A DNA stretch of 64,000 nucleotides. Origin: Clostridium cibarium. GTDB taxonomy: Bacteria > Bacillota > Clostridia > Clostridiales > Clostridiaceae. The notes beneath the pieces were generated by a model that was given only the letters and a program-made list of their open reading frames with translations, did not search any database and was not told the origin of the DNA. The stretch lies in contig NZ_JACSRA010000022.1 in assembly GCF_014836335.1 (NCBI RefSeq), positions 1 through 64,000 on the forward strand. Direction: 5' to 3'. Made by a program: the position numbers and the translations under genes. This document shows, in pieces, positions 1-8,391 of this stretch (position 1 is the first letter of the stretch; every line of letters begins with the position of its first letter).

Positions 1-35
1 TTATTCCAAATCTACCATCAAACAATACAAAAAAA

Positions 36-75
36 GAATGTAGTAGATTTGTTTTACACAAATCTATCTACATTC
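36..75 (-). terminator. Second hairpin downstream of the helicase gene
   Basis: Inverted repeat with arms at about 36-52 and 58-75. Read on the minus strand it is followed by seven T residues (29-35), the pattern of an intrinsic terminator. It lies beyond a first terminator at 91-119, so it is either a back-up terminator or belongs to an unseen minus-strand transcript. Confidence 0.55.
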
Positions 76-86
76 CCACCTTATAT

Positions 87-119
87 AAAAAAACTATCCA
101 ATTTTAAATTGGATAGTTT
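87..119 (-). terminator. Intrinsic terminator of the DEAD-box helicase gene
   Basis: Arms of 14 bp at 91-104 and 106-119, just after the helicase stop codon. On the minus strand the stem ends in a run of seven T. The tip must open to a loop of about 5 nt in RNA. Confidence 0.8.
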
Positions 120-124
120 TTTTA

Positions 125-1732
125 TTATCTTCTTTTAGTAGCTACTTCAACATTAACTTTTCTTTTATTAATCTTGTTTCCAGTACATGCTGAAAGAACT
201 TTATCTGAAATGTCCTTATCAACAGTAACAAATGAAAAACTTTCAAGTATATCTATTTTATTAACTTTCTTGCCATTTATATTAGCCTTTTCAGTTATAA
301 ATTTTACTAAAGTTTTTGGTGTTAAATTATCTCTTTTTCCAATAGAGAAGAATAATCTAACATCATCACGATTTTTAAAACGATCTGTACCGTAAGAAGT
401 TTCTCTTTTAGGAGTTTCCAAAGCATCAGTAGTATAGTTAAAGCTCATTTCCTTATTAAATTGCATTTTCATAAGTGCAGCAACCACATCAACTGGGTTG
501 TAATTTTCACAAAGAGTGTTAGCAAGTTTAACATATTTAGAGCAATCTTCATTAAGTAAAACTTGTTCTATTTCCTTAGATTTAGAGTTAAACTTTGATT
601 CTAAAATTTCTTCAACTGTTGGAACAGGCATTTTTGTTATAGTACCTTTTGTAACTCTTTTAATTTGGTTAAGCATTGAAAATTCTCTTGGAGTAATGAA
701 AGAGTAAGCAGTACCTTCTCTGTTAGCTCTACCAGTTCTTCCTATTCTATGGACATAACTTTCAACATCTTGAGTCAAGTCATAATTTATAACGTGAGTA
801 ATTCCTTCTACATCAATACCTCTTGCAGCTACATCTGTTGCAACTAAGTAACTTAAAGAACCTTCTTTAAATCTTTTTAAAGTTCTCATTCTATGGAGTT
901 GAGACATATCACCATGCATTCCTTCAACAACATAGTTTCTTGATTGAAGACCTTCAACTAAATCATCAACACCTTTTTTAGTTCTACAAAAGATGATTGC
1001 AGCGCTAGGTGTGTCATAATCTAATACTCTGCATAAGGCTTCAAATTTATTTCTTTGATTAACTTCAAAAAATCCTTGCTTAATCTTAGAAACTGTCATA
1101 GCAACTTTTTTTATGTTAACTATTTTAACATCTTTCTTCATATACTTCTTAGCTAATTTCTCAATTTGAGGTGGCATAGTAGCAGAGAATAATAGTGTCT
1201 GTCTTTCATTAGGTAGCTCTTTTATAACTTCTTCTATATCTTCAATGAAGCCCATATTAAGCATTTCATCAGCTTCATCTAAAACTAAGAATTGAGCATC
1301 TTCTAAGTGAAGAGCCTTTCTTCTAATAAGATCAAGAACTCTTCCTGGAGTACCAACAACTACATCAACACCTCTTTTAAGTTCTCTAAGCTGCTTTTGA
1401 ATAGAATCTCCGCCGTATATTGGTAAAACGTTAATCTTATCATATTTTGATAATTTATTTAATTCTTCGTAAACTTGAATTGCAAGTTCTCTTGTTGGAG
1501 CTAAAACTATAGCACCAATATTGCCAGTTTTAACAAGGTTGTTTAATAAAGAACAACCAAAGGCAGCAGTTTTACCTGTACCAGTTTGTGCTTGACCTAT
1601 AAGATCATGTCCTTCTAATGCTAAAGGAATAGCCTCTGCTTGAATTTGAGATGGATTGACATAACCTAAGTCGTCTATAGCCTTTATTATCTCATTTTTT
1701 AAATTTAAATCTTTGAACGTAATTTTTTCCAT
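125..1732 (-). CDS. DEAD-box ATP-dependent RNA helicase with DbpA-type RNA-binding tail
   Basis: A 535-aa ATP-dependent RNA-unwinding enzyme of the cytoplasm. Visible in order: Q motif (GYVNPSQIQ, residues 23-31), Walker A AQTGTGKT (48-55), PTRELA, TPGR, the DEAD box near residue 150, SAT, ATDVAARGID and HRIGRTGR, so both RecA domains are complete. The last ~75 residues (LFFSIGKRDNLTP to KVNVEVA) resemble the DbpA/YxiN RNA-binding domain, which in characterised relatives recognises a 23S rRNA hairpin; a role in 50S assembly is inferred. The start is ATG with AAGGG 8-9 nt upstream. Single gene with its own terminator(s). It could equally be named DeaD or CshA-like; the family call is secure, the RNA target is not. 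Confidence 0.93.
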   Translation of the reverse strand: MEKITFKDLNLKNEIIKAIDDLGYVNPSQIQAEAIPLALEGHDLIGQAQTGTGKTAAFGCSLLNNLVKTGNIGAIVLAPTRELAIQVYEELNKLSKYDKINVLPIYGGDSIQKQLRELKRGVDVVVGTPGRVLDLIRRKALHLEDAQFLVLDEADEMLNMGFIEDIEEVIKELPNERQTLLFSATMPPQIEKLAKKYMKKDVKIVNIKKVAMTVSKIKQGFFEVNQRNKFEALCRVLDYDTPSAAIIFCRTKKGVDDLVEGLQSRNYVVEGMHGDMSQLHRMRTLKRFKEGSLSYLVATDVAARGIDVEGITHVINYDLTQDVESYVHRIGRTGRANREGTAYSFITPREFSMLNQIKRVTKGTITKMPVPTVEEILESKFNSKSKEIEQVLLNEDCSKYVKLANTLCENYNPVDVVAALMKMQFNKEMSFNYTTDALETPKRETSYGTDRFKNRDDVRLFFSIGKRDNLTPKTLVKFITEKANINGKKVNKIDILESFSFVTVDKDISDKVLSACTGNKINKRKVNVEVATKRR

Positions 1733-1867
1733 GTAATGTTCCCTTCATTTTATATTTGCTTCATATATTATTAAACTTTTTAAATTGCACATTTAAACAT
1801 CATATATATTTGCACTAACTTTCTAAGTATAGCCTAATTGAAAGAATAATGCAAAGAATTTTAAATA

Positions 1868-3766
1868 TTATTTCCAAGGTGCTGCATCAGAAGGCATTCT
1901 TAAATCTCCTCTTGGGGATAGTGATATTGATCCAACTTTAGGTCCATCTGGTAGTGCGCTCCTCTTAAATTGTTGTGTAAAGAATCTCCACATAAACTTA
2001 TCTAACCACTTTTGAATTTCGTCTTCACTATAGTCATCCTTAAAAGCATTTTTTGCTAAAAAGAAAATTCTTTCCTTAGATGACCCATGTTTCATAAAAT
2101 GATATAGGAAGAAATCATGTAATTCATAAGGGCCTACAATATCTTCTGTTTTTTGAGTGATTTTACCTTCATCATCCTTTGGTAAAAGCTCAGGACTTAC
2201 AGGAGTTTCAAGAATATCAATTAATGTTGAGCGAACAGTAGAAGTTGATTCCTTTTCCGCAACGTATCTTACAAGGTATCTTACAAGACTCTTAGGGATT
2301 GAAGGATTAACAGAGTACATAGACATATGGTCTCCGTTATAAGTACACCAACCTAAAGCTAGTTCTGATAAATCACCAGTTCCAATAAGCAGACCACCTT
2401 CTTTATTAGCTAAATCCATAAGGATTTGAGTCCTTTCCCTTGCTTGAACATTTTCATAAGTAACATCGTGGATATCTTTATCATGGCCAATATCTTCAAA
2501 ATGTTGAAGAGAAGCTTTAACTATATTAATTTCTCTTAAATCACAACCAAGTTCTCTGCATAAGCTTAAAGCATTATTATATGTTCTATCAGTTGTTCCA
2601 AAGCCTGGCATGGTTATTGCTACAATATTATTCATTGGATAATTTAACAGTTCAAAAGTTTTAACAATAACTAATAAGGCTAATGTAGAATCAAGTCCAC
2701 CTGAAATTCCTATAACTGCCTTTTTAAGCCCTGTATGTTCAAATCTCTTAGCTAAAGCAGAAGATTGAATATTAAATATCTCTTTAGAACGTATTTCTCT
2801 TTCAAGATCATTAGATGGAACGAATGGATGTTTATCTACATATCTATCAAATTCCTTTAAAACTACATCTTCATATGAGAAATTTATAGTCTTAGGAGAC
2901 ATATTTAACATTCTAGTAGAATCTCTAAAGCTAAGGTTTTTCATTCTTTCAGCATTTAGCTTAAAAATATCAACTATAGAATAAATTACTTCGTTATCTC
3001 TTTGGAAACGCTTATTCTCCTTTAGTATGCCCCCATTTTCTCCAATTAATAAATGTCCGCTAAATAATAAATCTGTAGTAGATTCATGAACGCCTGCAGA
3101 AGAGTAAATATATGAACAAATACAGCGGGCACTCTGATTTTTAATAAGATCACGTCTGTAGTCCATTTTGCTGACAAGTTCATTTGATGCGGAAAGATTA
3201 CCTATTATATTAGCTCCTATAAGAGCTAAATAGGAACTTGGAGGAATAGTTACCCAAAGATCTTCGCAAATTTCAACACCAAAAGTAAAATCAGCACATG
3301 AGAAAAGTAGGTTTGTACCAAAATCAATATCTTTTTGGAATGGAAGATCAATTATTTTATTTGTTATTCCAATTCCCTCAGTAAACCAGCGTTTTTCATA
3401 GAATTCACTGTAATTTGGTATATATGATTTAGGAACTATACCAAGAATCTTTCCTTTAAATAATATGTATGCTGCATTATATAAAGTACTCTTATGTAGT
3501 AGTGGGGCACCGACAGCTATAAGAATATCTAAGTTTTTAGTGTCTTCAAGTAAATTATGAATTCCTTCAATAGATTTATTTAGCAAAGTGCTTTGCAAAA
3601 ATAAATCAGAACAAGTATAAGAAGTTATAGATAATTCTGGGAATACAATTAATTTTGCTCCGTTTTTCACAGCGTCTTTTGTACATTCTAAAATATTAGA
3701 AATGTTAAAATTTACATCGCCTACTTTTGTAATAGGGCAAGCAGATGCTACTTTAATAAAATCCAT
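1868..3766 (-). CDS. nadE: Glutamine-hydrolysing NAD+ synthetase
   Basis: Makes NAD+ from nicotinate adenine dinucleotide, ATP and glutamine, the last step of NAD synthesis. The N-terminal half is a nitrilase-type glutaminase with VFPELS (Glu), KSYIPNYSEFYEKRWF (Lys) and GVEICEDLW (Cys), the expected catalytic triad; ammonia is passed to the C-terminal synthetase, whose pyrophosphate loop is GISGGLDST. About 632 aa, normal for the two-domain form. An upstream ATG in frame (3781) has no ribosome binding site, whereas GGAG (minus strand of 3776-3779) sits 9 nt before the ATG at 3766, so the shorter start is preferred. Monocistronic. Confidence 0.93.
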   Translation of the reverse strand: MDFIKVASACPITKVGDVNFNISNILECTKDAVKNGAKLIVFPELSITSYTCSDLFLQSTLLNKSIEGIHNLLEDTKNLDILIAVGAPLLHKSTLYNAAYILFKGKILGIVPKSYIPNYSEFYEKRWFTEGIGITNKIIDLPFQKDIDFGTNLLFSCADFTFGVEICEDLWVTIPPSSYLALIGANIIGNLSASNELVSKMDYRRDLIKNQSARCICSYIYSSAGVHESTTDLLFSGHLLIGENGGILKENKRFQRDNEVIYSIVDIFKLNAERMKNLSFRDSTRMLNMSPKTINFSYEDVVLKEFDRYVDKHPFVPSNDLEREIRSKEIFNIQSSALAKRFEHTGLKKAVIGISGGLDSTLALLVIVKTFELLNYPMNNIVAITMPGFGTTDRTYNNALSLCRELGCDLREINIVKASLQHFEDIGHDKDIHDVTYENVQARERTQILMDLANKEGGLLIGTGDLSELALGWCTYNGDHMSMYSVNPSIPKSLVRYLVRYVAEKESTSTVRSTLIDILETPVSPELLPKDDEGKITQKTEDIVGPYELHDFFLYHFMKHGSSKERIFFLAKNAFKDDYSEDEIQKWLDKFMWRFFTQQFKRSALPDGPKVGSISLSPRGDLRMPSDAAPWK

Positions 3767-4015
3767 GTATTTCAACTCCATTGTGTAATTATTTTTTACT
3801 ACATTAATAGTAGTATTTCATTTATTTTAGGTATATAAACATAATAAAATGAAAATTTTAGAAAAGCAATGAAAAATAAAGAAAGAGAAAGAATAATCAC
3901 TTAAAGAGTTATTTTATAACTTATAAAGAGAGAAAATTAAACTTGTAAGCTTGGACCTTTGGAAATAGAATGTATTCATAGATAAATTAACTAACAAGAA
4001 ATAGGTACTTAATGG

Positions 4016-4021
4016 TATAAT
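4016..4021 (+). promoter_or_regulatory. Candidate -10 box for the nfeD-SPFH operon
   Basis: A perfect TATAAT lies 43 bp before the chosen nfeD start. No convincing -35 hexamer is visible 17 bp upstream, so this is a candidate only. The rest of the 3782-4064 gap shows no other feature. Confidence 0.35.
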
Positions 4022-4064
4022 GGAAACATATATACTAGTATTAATAATGAAAGGGGAGATGATA

Positions 4065-4496
4065 ATGGGAATGCTTATATTTTGGCTAGTTCTTTCTATT
4101 GTTGCATTATTGGTTGATGCTTTTACTAGTGCATTTTTATTTATATGGTTTGCTTTTGGTGGTGTGGCAGCTATAATTGCAAGCTATTTAGGGGCAGGAC
4201 TTATGTTACAGATTGCTTTATTTGTCTTAGTTAGTTTAATTGCAGTGGCAATTGGATATCCATGGGCTAAGAAAAAATTTAAGACTTCAATAAAGCCTAC
4301 ACCGCTTATGGAAGAAACTTATGTAGGAAAAGAATTTGTAGCAGAAGAAGAGATCGGAGAAAAAACAAGATTAAAAGTGTCAGGAATTTATTGGACAGGA
4401 TACAATGAAGGAAATATAATAAAAAAAGGACAAAAATTTAAGATAGTGGGAATAAATGGAAATAAGTTAATAATTAATGGAATCGAGGAGGAATAA
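4065..4496 (+). CDS. NfeD-family membrane protein
   Basis: About 143 aa. Two to three hydrophobic segments occupy the first ~70 residues (FWLVLSIVALLVDAF, FLFIWFAFGGVAAIIASYL, LQIALFVLVSLIAVAIGY). A soluble C-terminal OB-fold-like domain follows (VGKEFVAEEEIGEKTRLKVSGIYW). NfeD proteins pair with SPFH/flotillin partners in membrane microdomains, and the next gene, 2 bp downstream, is such a partner. The reading frame is open from 4020, but AAAGGGGAG (4049-4057) is correctly spaced only for the ATG at 4065. The exact biochemical role of NfeD is not settled. Confidence 0.88.
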   Translation: MGMLIFWLVLSIVALLVDAFTSAFLFIWFAFGGVAAIIASYLGAGLMLQIALFVLVSLIAVAIGYPWAKKKFKTSIKPTPLMEETYVGKEFVAEEEIGEKTRLKVSGIYWTGYNEGNIIKKGQKFKIVGINGNKLIINGIEEE

Positions 4497-4498
4497 TT

Positions 4499-5437
4499 AT
4501 GAGTGGATTAATAGTTGCAGGAGCAGTAGTACTTATAGTAATAATAGTTTTATTAGCATCAATAAGAATAGTAAATACAGGATATGTTTACGTGGTAGAG
4601 CGTTTAGGACAGTTTCATAAGGTATTAGAACCAGGGTGGCACTTTTTAATTCCTTTTGTAGACTTTGTTAGAAAAAGGGTATCTACAAAACAACAAATTT
4701 TAGATGTAGAACCTCAATCAGTTATAACAAAAGATAATGTTAAGATTTCAGTAGATAATGTTATATTCTATAAGCTTTTAAATGCAAAGGATGCAGTGTA
4801 TAATATAGAGAATTATAAGTCTGGTATAGTTTATTCATCTACTACTAATATGAGAAATATTATAGGTAATATGACATTGGATGAAGTATTGTCAGGTAGA
4901 GATAAGATAAACCAAGATTTATTAAGCATTATAGATGAAGTTACAGATGCATATGGTATTAAAATACTTTCAGTAGAAATTAAAAACATAGTACCTCCAG
5001 GCGAAATACAACAAGCTATGGAGAAGCAAATGAAGGCTGAAAGAGACAAAAGAGCTGCAATACTTGTTGCAGAAGGACAAAGACAATCACAAATAGAAAA
5101 AGCAGAAGGTGAAAAGAGAGCTAAGATTTTAGCTGCAGAAGCAGAAAAAGAAGCTCAGATAAGAAGAGCAGAAGGTTTAAAAGAATCTCAACTTTTAGAA
5201 GCTGAAGGTAAAGCAAAAGCTATAGAAGAAATAGCAAAAGCAGAATCAGAAGCTATTATGAAAGTTAATAGGGCAATTATTGAGTCTGGAACAGATGAAA
5301 AAGTTATTGCATTAAAACAAGTTGAAGCTTTAAAGGAAATGGCTAATAATCCTGCTAATAAGCTTATATTGCCAAACGAAACTTTATCTTCTCTTGGAAG
5401 CATAGCTGCAATAGGAGAGATGCTTAAAGGAAAGTAA
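4499..5437 (+). CDS. SPFH/Band 7 (stomatin- or QmcA-like) protein
   Basis: 312 aa: an N-terminal membrane anchor (residues ~4-25), then the SPFH domain (GYVYVVERLGQFHKVLEPGW onwards), then a long Ala/Glu/Lys-rich coiled coil (about 170-250, with repeated AEGEK/AEAEK units). Family members form ring oligomers that organise membrane proteins or regulate membrane proteases. It follows nfeD after 2 bp with GAGGAGG upstream of its ATG, so the two are one operon, a widespread pair. Nothing appears truncated. Its particular client is unknown. Confidence 0.9.
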   Translation: MSGLIVAGAVVLIVIIVLLASIRIVNTGYVYVVERLGQFHKVLEPGWHFLIPFVDFVRKRVSTKQQILDVEPQSVITKDNVKISVDNVIFYKLLNAKDAVYNIENYKSGIVYSSTTNMRNIIGNMTLDEVLSGRDKINQDLLSIIDEVTDAYGIKILSVEIKNIVPPGEIQQAMEKQMKAERDKRAAILVAEGQRQSQIEKAEGEKRAKILAAEAEKEAQIRRAEGLKESQLLEAEGKAKAIEEIAKAESEAIMKVNRAIIESGTDEKVIALKQVEALKEMANNPANKLILPNETLSSLGSIAAIGEMLKGK

Positions 5438-5450
5438 TAAAACTATAAAA

Positions 5451-5482
5451 ACATTTCACAGCTTTATATAGCTGTGAAATGT
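5451..5482 (+). other. Perfect 13-bp hairpin between SPFH gene and next ORF
   Basis: Arms 5451-5463 and 5470-5482 pair perfectly with a 6-nt loop. On the plus strand the stem is followed by AAACAG, not T, so it is not a normal forward terminator. On the minus strand it is followed by TTTTTATAG. Both flanking genes are on the plus strand, so it may be an mRNA 3'-end stabiliser or processing site. Confidence 0.5.
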
Positions 5483-5512
5483 AAACAGAAAAATGAACGG
5501 GGTGTTGCTTTG

Positions 5513-5845
5513 ATGGTTATTTTTATAATTTCCTTAGTGACCGTAATATTAGGATTTACTATTTATATTAAAAAGTTATATAAGCTAGGGTACATGTTTT
5601 TTTACTATAAGTCTATTGATAAATGTTATAAGGTTAATAACGAAAAAGACAGAGATGAAATAGCTGAAATTACTGGAGCGTATATGATGGTTGTTGGATT
5701 GATTATAGGGGTAATTTATCTACTATCCATGGCTATAGATTTAAAAGTCTTGCTTTTAATATTACTAATATTTATCCCATTTTTTCATTATAGACTTTAT
5801 AGAAGTCTTCATGAATATAAGGGCGAAAAAATAGAAGAAGAATAA
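5513..5845 (+). CDS. Small membrane protein, DUF3784-like
   Basis: About 110 aa with one N-terminal transmembrane segment (VIFIISLVTVILGFTIYI) and two closely spaced ones in the C-terminal half. The intervening acidic/basic loop contains NNEKDRDEIAEITG. The size and layout resemble the DUF3784 family of short clostridial membrane proteins, whose function is unknown; this match is by eye. The frame is open from 5474 but that stretch overlaps the 13-bp hairpin; GGGGTG upstream of the ATG at 5513 supports the shorter start. Probably the last gene of the nfeD transcript. Confidence 0.6.
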   Translation: MVIFIISLVTVILGFTIYIKKLYKLGYMFFYYKSIDKCYKVNNEKDRDEIAEITGAYMMVVGLIIGVIYLLSMAIDLKVLLLILLIFIPFFHYRLYRSLHEYKGEKIEEE

Positions 5846-5850
5846 AGATT

Positions 5851-5884
5851 AGAAAGAAGTACATAAAAATGTATTTCTTTTTTT
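5851..5884 (+). terminator. Intrinsic terminator after the small membrane protein
   Basis: GAAGTACAT pairs with ATGTATTTC around an AAAA loop, followed by a run of T (5878-5884). Confidence 0.75.
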
Positions 5885-5968
5885 AATACTTTAGATTACT
5901 GCGGAATGAATTAGTATGGACAACTATGGGAATAATTAAGGTAAAAAGTTATTGTTATAGGAGATCAT

Positions 5969-6715
5969 ATGAAAAAACGTGTCCAGTTAATTGATGAGTT
6001 AAGAGGCTTAGCTATAATACTTATGATAATATACCATTTTATTTATCAATATGTATTATGGATGTCATCAAATAGTAAAATTTTAGATAACATAATAATT
6101 GAAGGTATTAGGTTAGGGGCAGAGTTTTTGTTTATAACTATATCAGGAATTAGTAGTTCATTTAGTAGAAATAATTTTAGAAGAGGATTAATTTGTGTTT
6201 ACTTAGGAATTTTCATAACAGTTGTAACTTATATTTTTGTACCTAGAGAATTAATTTCATTTGGAATATTACATTTCCTTGGGATTTCAATAATTTTTTA
6301 TGAACTTTTGATAGATAGGATAAGAAAAATTACCCCTAATAGGGGATTGGTTTTATCTCTTATTCTCTTTATCGTTACCTATGTTGTCTTATATGAAGGG
6401 TCATATTTAAAAGAACGTATGAAATTATCTTGGATAATTAATCTTAAAAATAATGGATATCTTAACTTTATTGGAATAAAGTCGAATTCTTTCATTAGTT
6501 CTGATTTTTTCCCTATTATTCCTTGGTTTTTTCTATTTCTTTCAGGAGGATTTATAGGGGAGAAGATTAAGAAAATAGATAAGATTAAAGATGAAAATAA
6601 GATTGAGTTTTTAATTTTTTTAAGATGGCTTGGACGAAATTCTCTTTTAATTTATATGACTCATATTCCTATAATAATTGGGATTATTTTTTTCATAAAG
6701 TATATAGTTCTATAA
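5969..6715 (+). CDS. DUF1624 (heparan-alpha-glucosaminide N-acetyltransferase-like) membrane protein
   Basis: 248 aa, polytopic with about six to seven hydrophobic segments. The N-terminus RVQLIDELRGLAIILMIIYHF is characteristic of DUF1624/YeiB-type membrane acyltransferases, in which the conserved Asp/Arg and the His of the first helix lie near the active site. The family is thought to move acyl groups across the membrane to sugars, but the substrate of the bacterial members is unknown. The ATG follows GGAGATCAT. It stands alone between a terminator and the CRISPR leader region. Confidence 0.8.
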   Translation: MKKRVQLIDELRGLAIILMIIYHFIYQYVLWMSSNSKILDNIIIEGIRLGAEFLFITISGISSSFSRNNFRRGLICVYLGIFITVVTYIFVPRELISFGILHFLGISIIFYELLIDRIRKITPNRGLVLSLILFIVTYVVLYEGSYLKERMKLSWIINLKNNGYLNFIGIKSNSFISSDFFPIIPWFFLFLSGGFIGEKIKKIDKIKDENKIEFLIFLRWLGRNSLLIYMTHIPIIIGIIFFIKYIVL

Positions 6716-6770
6716 GCCTACCAAAACTTTTATTAGATTTTTTGCACTCTGAGAAGAAGGGATTTATGGT

Positions 6771-6810
6771 ATATTCTAATATTCTTGTATTCTGAAGAAT
6801 ATTAGAATAT
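6771..6810. other. Perfect 16-bp inverted repeat, 8-nt loop
   Basis: Arms 6771-6786 and 6795-6810 are exact reverse complements made only of A/T plus TTC/GAA triplets. No T run follows on either strand. It may end the DUF1624 transcript or insulate the CRISPR leader. Confidence 0.5.
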
Positions 6811-6819
6811 TAGAATACA

Positions 6820-7050
6820 AAGGGGAAATTAGCCGTGGATATAATATTTATGGATGAGACATATTTTTATAGGAAAATTTACCAGGCAGATTTATTTTAA
6901 AAATATGGTTAGAGTAGAGTATCAGTGTAGTTGTAGTATATGAATTTTTCTTCCTTAAATTTAGACATTCGCTTGGTAAAAAGGAGATAGAATGAGATTA
7001 TTGCAGCCTGGTGATTGATTGTAGTATTATAAGAATATAGAATTTTCTAG
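6820..7050 (+). promoter_or_regulatory. Leader of CRISPR array 1
   Basis: Non-coding AT-rich stretch directly upstream of the first repeat. It shares three elements with the leader of array 2: AAATTTACCAGGCAGATTTA (6875-6894), an inverted copy of its core, GCTTGGTAAA (6971-6980), and a repeat-proximal TAAGAAT-N2-AGAA-N-TT block (7030-7044). The spacing to the first repeat is nearly the same in both leaders. A short frame at about 6835-6900 is not claimed as a gene. Confidence 0.75.
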
Positions 7051-7518
7051 ATTAACCATTAACATAAGATGTATTTAAATAAAATGAAAAATATAAGAAT
7101 GTATTTATTTCAGCAAATTAACCATTAACATAAGATGTATTTAAATATGATGATGATGATTTTATAAATCCAAACAAACCAAATATTAACCATTAACATA
7201 AGATGTATTTAAATTAGCTTGCATAGTAGCGAAGGAGAGTGTAGAGAAATTAACCATTAACATAAGATGTATTTAAATGTTATTTTTGTGGACATTTTAC
7301 CAAAGCCTCCTACATTAACCATTAACATAAGATGTATTTAAATCAAGCATATAAACTAAATGATAAGTTATGTGATTTATTAACCATTAACATAAGATGT
7401 ATTTAAATATGCTACCGTAAAAAATAGTCCAATGTGGAAGATTAACCATTAACATGAGATGTATTTAAATATTCGTTGGTAACTTCTAAGTGGTATGTCT
7501 AGTATATTAACCATTAAC
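7051..7518 (+). CRISPR. CRISPR array 1: 7 full repeats plus one truncated, 7 spacers
   Basis: 30-bp repeats start at 7051, 7117, 7185, 7249, 7314, 7379 and 7441; a truncated repeat (first 13 bp) lies at 7506-7518. Spacers are 32-38 bp. The repeat begins ATTAACCATTAAC and ends ATGTATTTAAAT, with A at position 16. The repeat at 7441 has G there, so it is intermediate between the array 1 and array 2 types. A small ACAT-NNN-ATGT hairpin precedes the 3' ATTTAAAT, which would give the 8-nt 5' handle after Cas6 cleavage. The truncated end marks the old, leader-distal side, so the leader is on the left and transcription is rightward. Confidence 0.97.
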
Positions 7519-7683
7519 TGATAATGATAAAATTTTTTAAAAGTTAAGTGTAAATTTATTAATATATAAAATAAATTATATTAAAAATTTTATAATTAGT
7601 TATTTAAAGTGGATAGAAAACTATTATTTTGTTTATTTACATAATGTTACATATAAGGTAAAATTAATTCAGGGAGGTGTTGT
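7519..7683 (+). promoter_or_regulatory. Gap between array 1 and cas6 (probable cas promoter region)
   Basis: 165 bp of A/T-rich sequence. It ends with the strong ribosome binding site CAGGGAGGTG before the cas6 ATG. No convincing -35/-10 pair could be chosen by eye, but the cas operon promoter should lie here. Confidence 0.3.
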
Positions 7684-8376
7684 ATGAAAGTTTATGAAAT
7701 AAGGATAAAGCTATATGTTTTACAAAATATTAGCTTAGAGTCAGCACAATCAACAATTTGTTCATTTATAGATAAAGCTTTAGTAAAAAATAAAGATTTT
7801 GCTGAATTTCATAGTGAAAGAAAGTTTAAAAATTATTGCTTTGATTCGCTATACCCTTTGGAAAAAGATAAGGTTTATAAAGAAGGGAAAATATATACAT
7901 TAACATTAAGAACTATAGATGAAAAATTAGTAGATTTCTTTAGTAAAGAATTAGTTAATAGTTTTACTGAAAAATTAAAAGCTTTGACTGCTGAGAAGAA
8001 AATTATACCAAAAAAACATATAGAGAAAATTTATTCTATTACTCCAATGATAATGAAAAATGATTCAGGATATTGGAAGGGGAAATTATCTTTAGAAGAG
8101 TTTGAAAAAAGGATAAAGGAAAATCTTATAAAGAAATATAACACATTTATGAATACGAAGATCAATGAGGATTTTGAGTTATATTCAGGTCTTGAATTTA
8201 AAAATCGAAAGCCAATTATTATAAAGTACAAAGACATAAAGCTTATGGGAGACAAAGTTTCTTTAAATATATTAGAAAACGATTTAGCTCAAGATATGGC
8301 ATACATGTGCCTAGGAACGGGTTTGTCAGAAATGAATTCAAGAGGATATGGATTCATGAATTATAGATTTATATAA
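7684..8376 (+). CDS. cas6: Cas6, CRISPR RNA endoribonuclease (type I-B)
   Basis: 230 aa. Cuts the long repeat-spacer transcript within each repeat to release crRNAs. The RAMP-type glycine-rich motif is visible at the C-terminus (GTGLSEMNSRGYGFM), and the N-terminus (MKVYEIRIKLYVLQNISLESAQ) is typical of clostridial Cas6. First gene of the cas operon, with GGGAGGTG before the ATG; cas8b follows 15 bp later. The small hairpin ACAT/ATGT in the repeats is the expected substrate element. Confidence 0.93.
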   Translation: MKVYEIRIKLYVLQNISLESAQSTICSFIDKALVKNKDFAEFHSERKFKNYCFDSLYPLEKDKVYKEGKIYTLTLRTIDEKLVDFFSKELVNSFTEKLKALTAEKKIIPKKHIEKIYSITPMIMKNDSGYWKGKLSLEEFEKRIKENLIKKYNTFMNTKINEDFELYSGLEFKNRKPIIIKYKDIKLMGDKVSLNILENDLAQDMAYMCLGTGLSEMNSRGYGFMNYRFI

Positions 8377-8391
8377 GGAGGTGAATTAGTA

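Noticed and set aside
6835..6900. Short GTG-started frame upstream of array 1
   Set aside because: Only 21 codons, no homology recognised, and it overlaps the conserved leader element.
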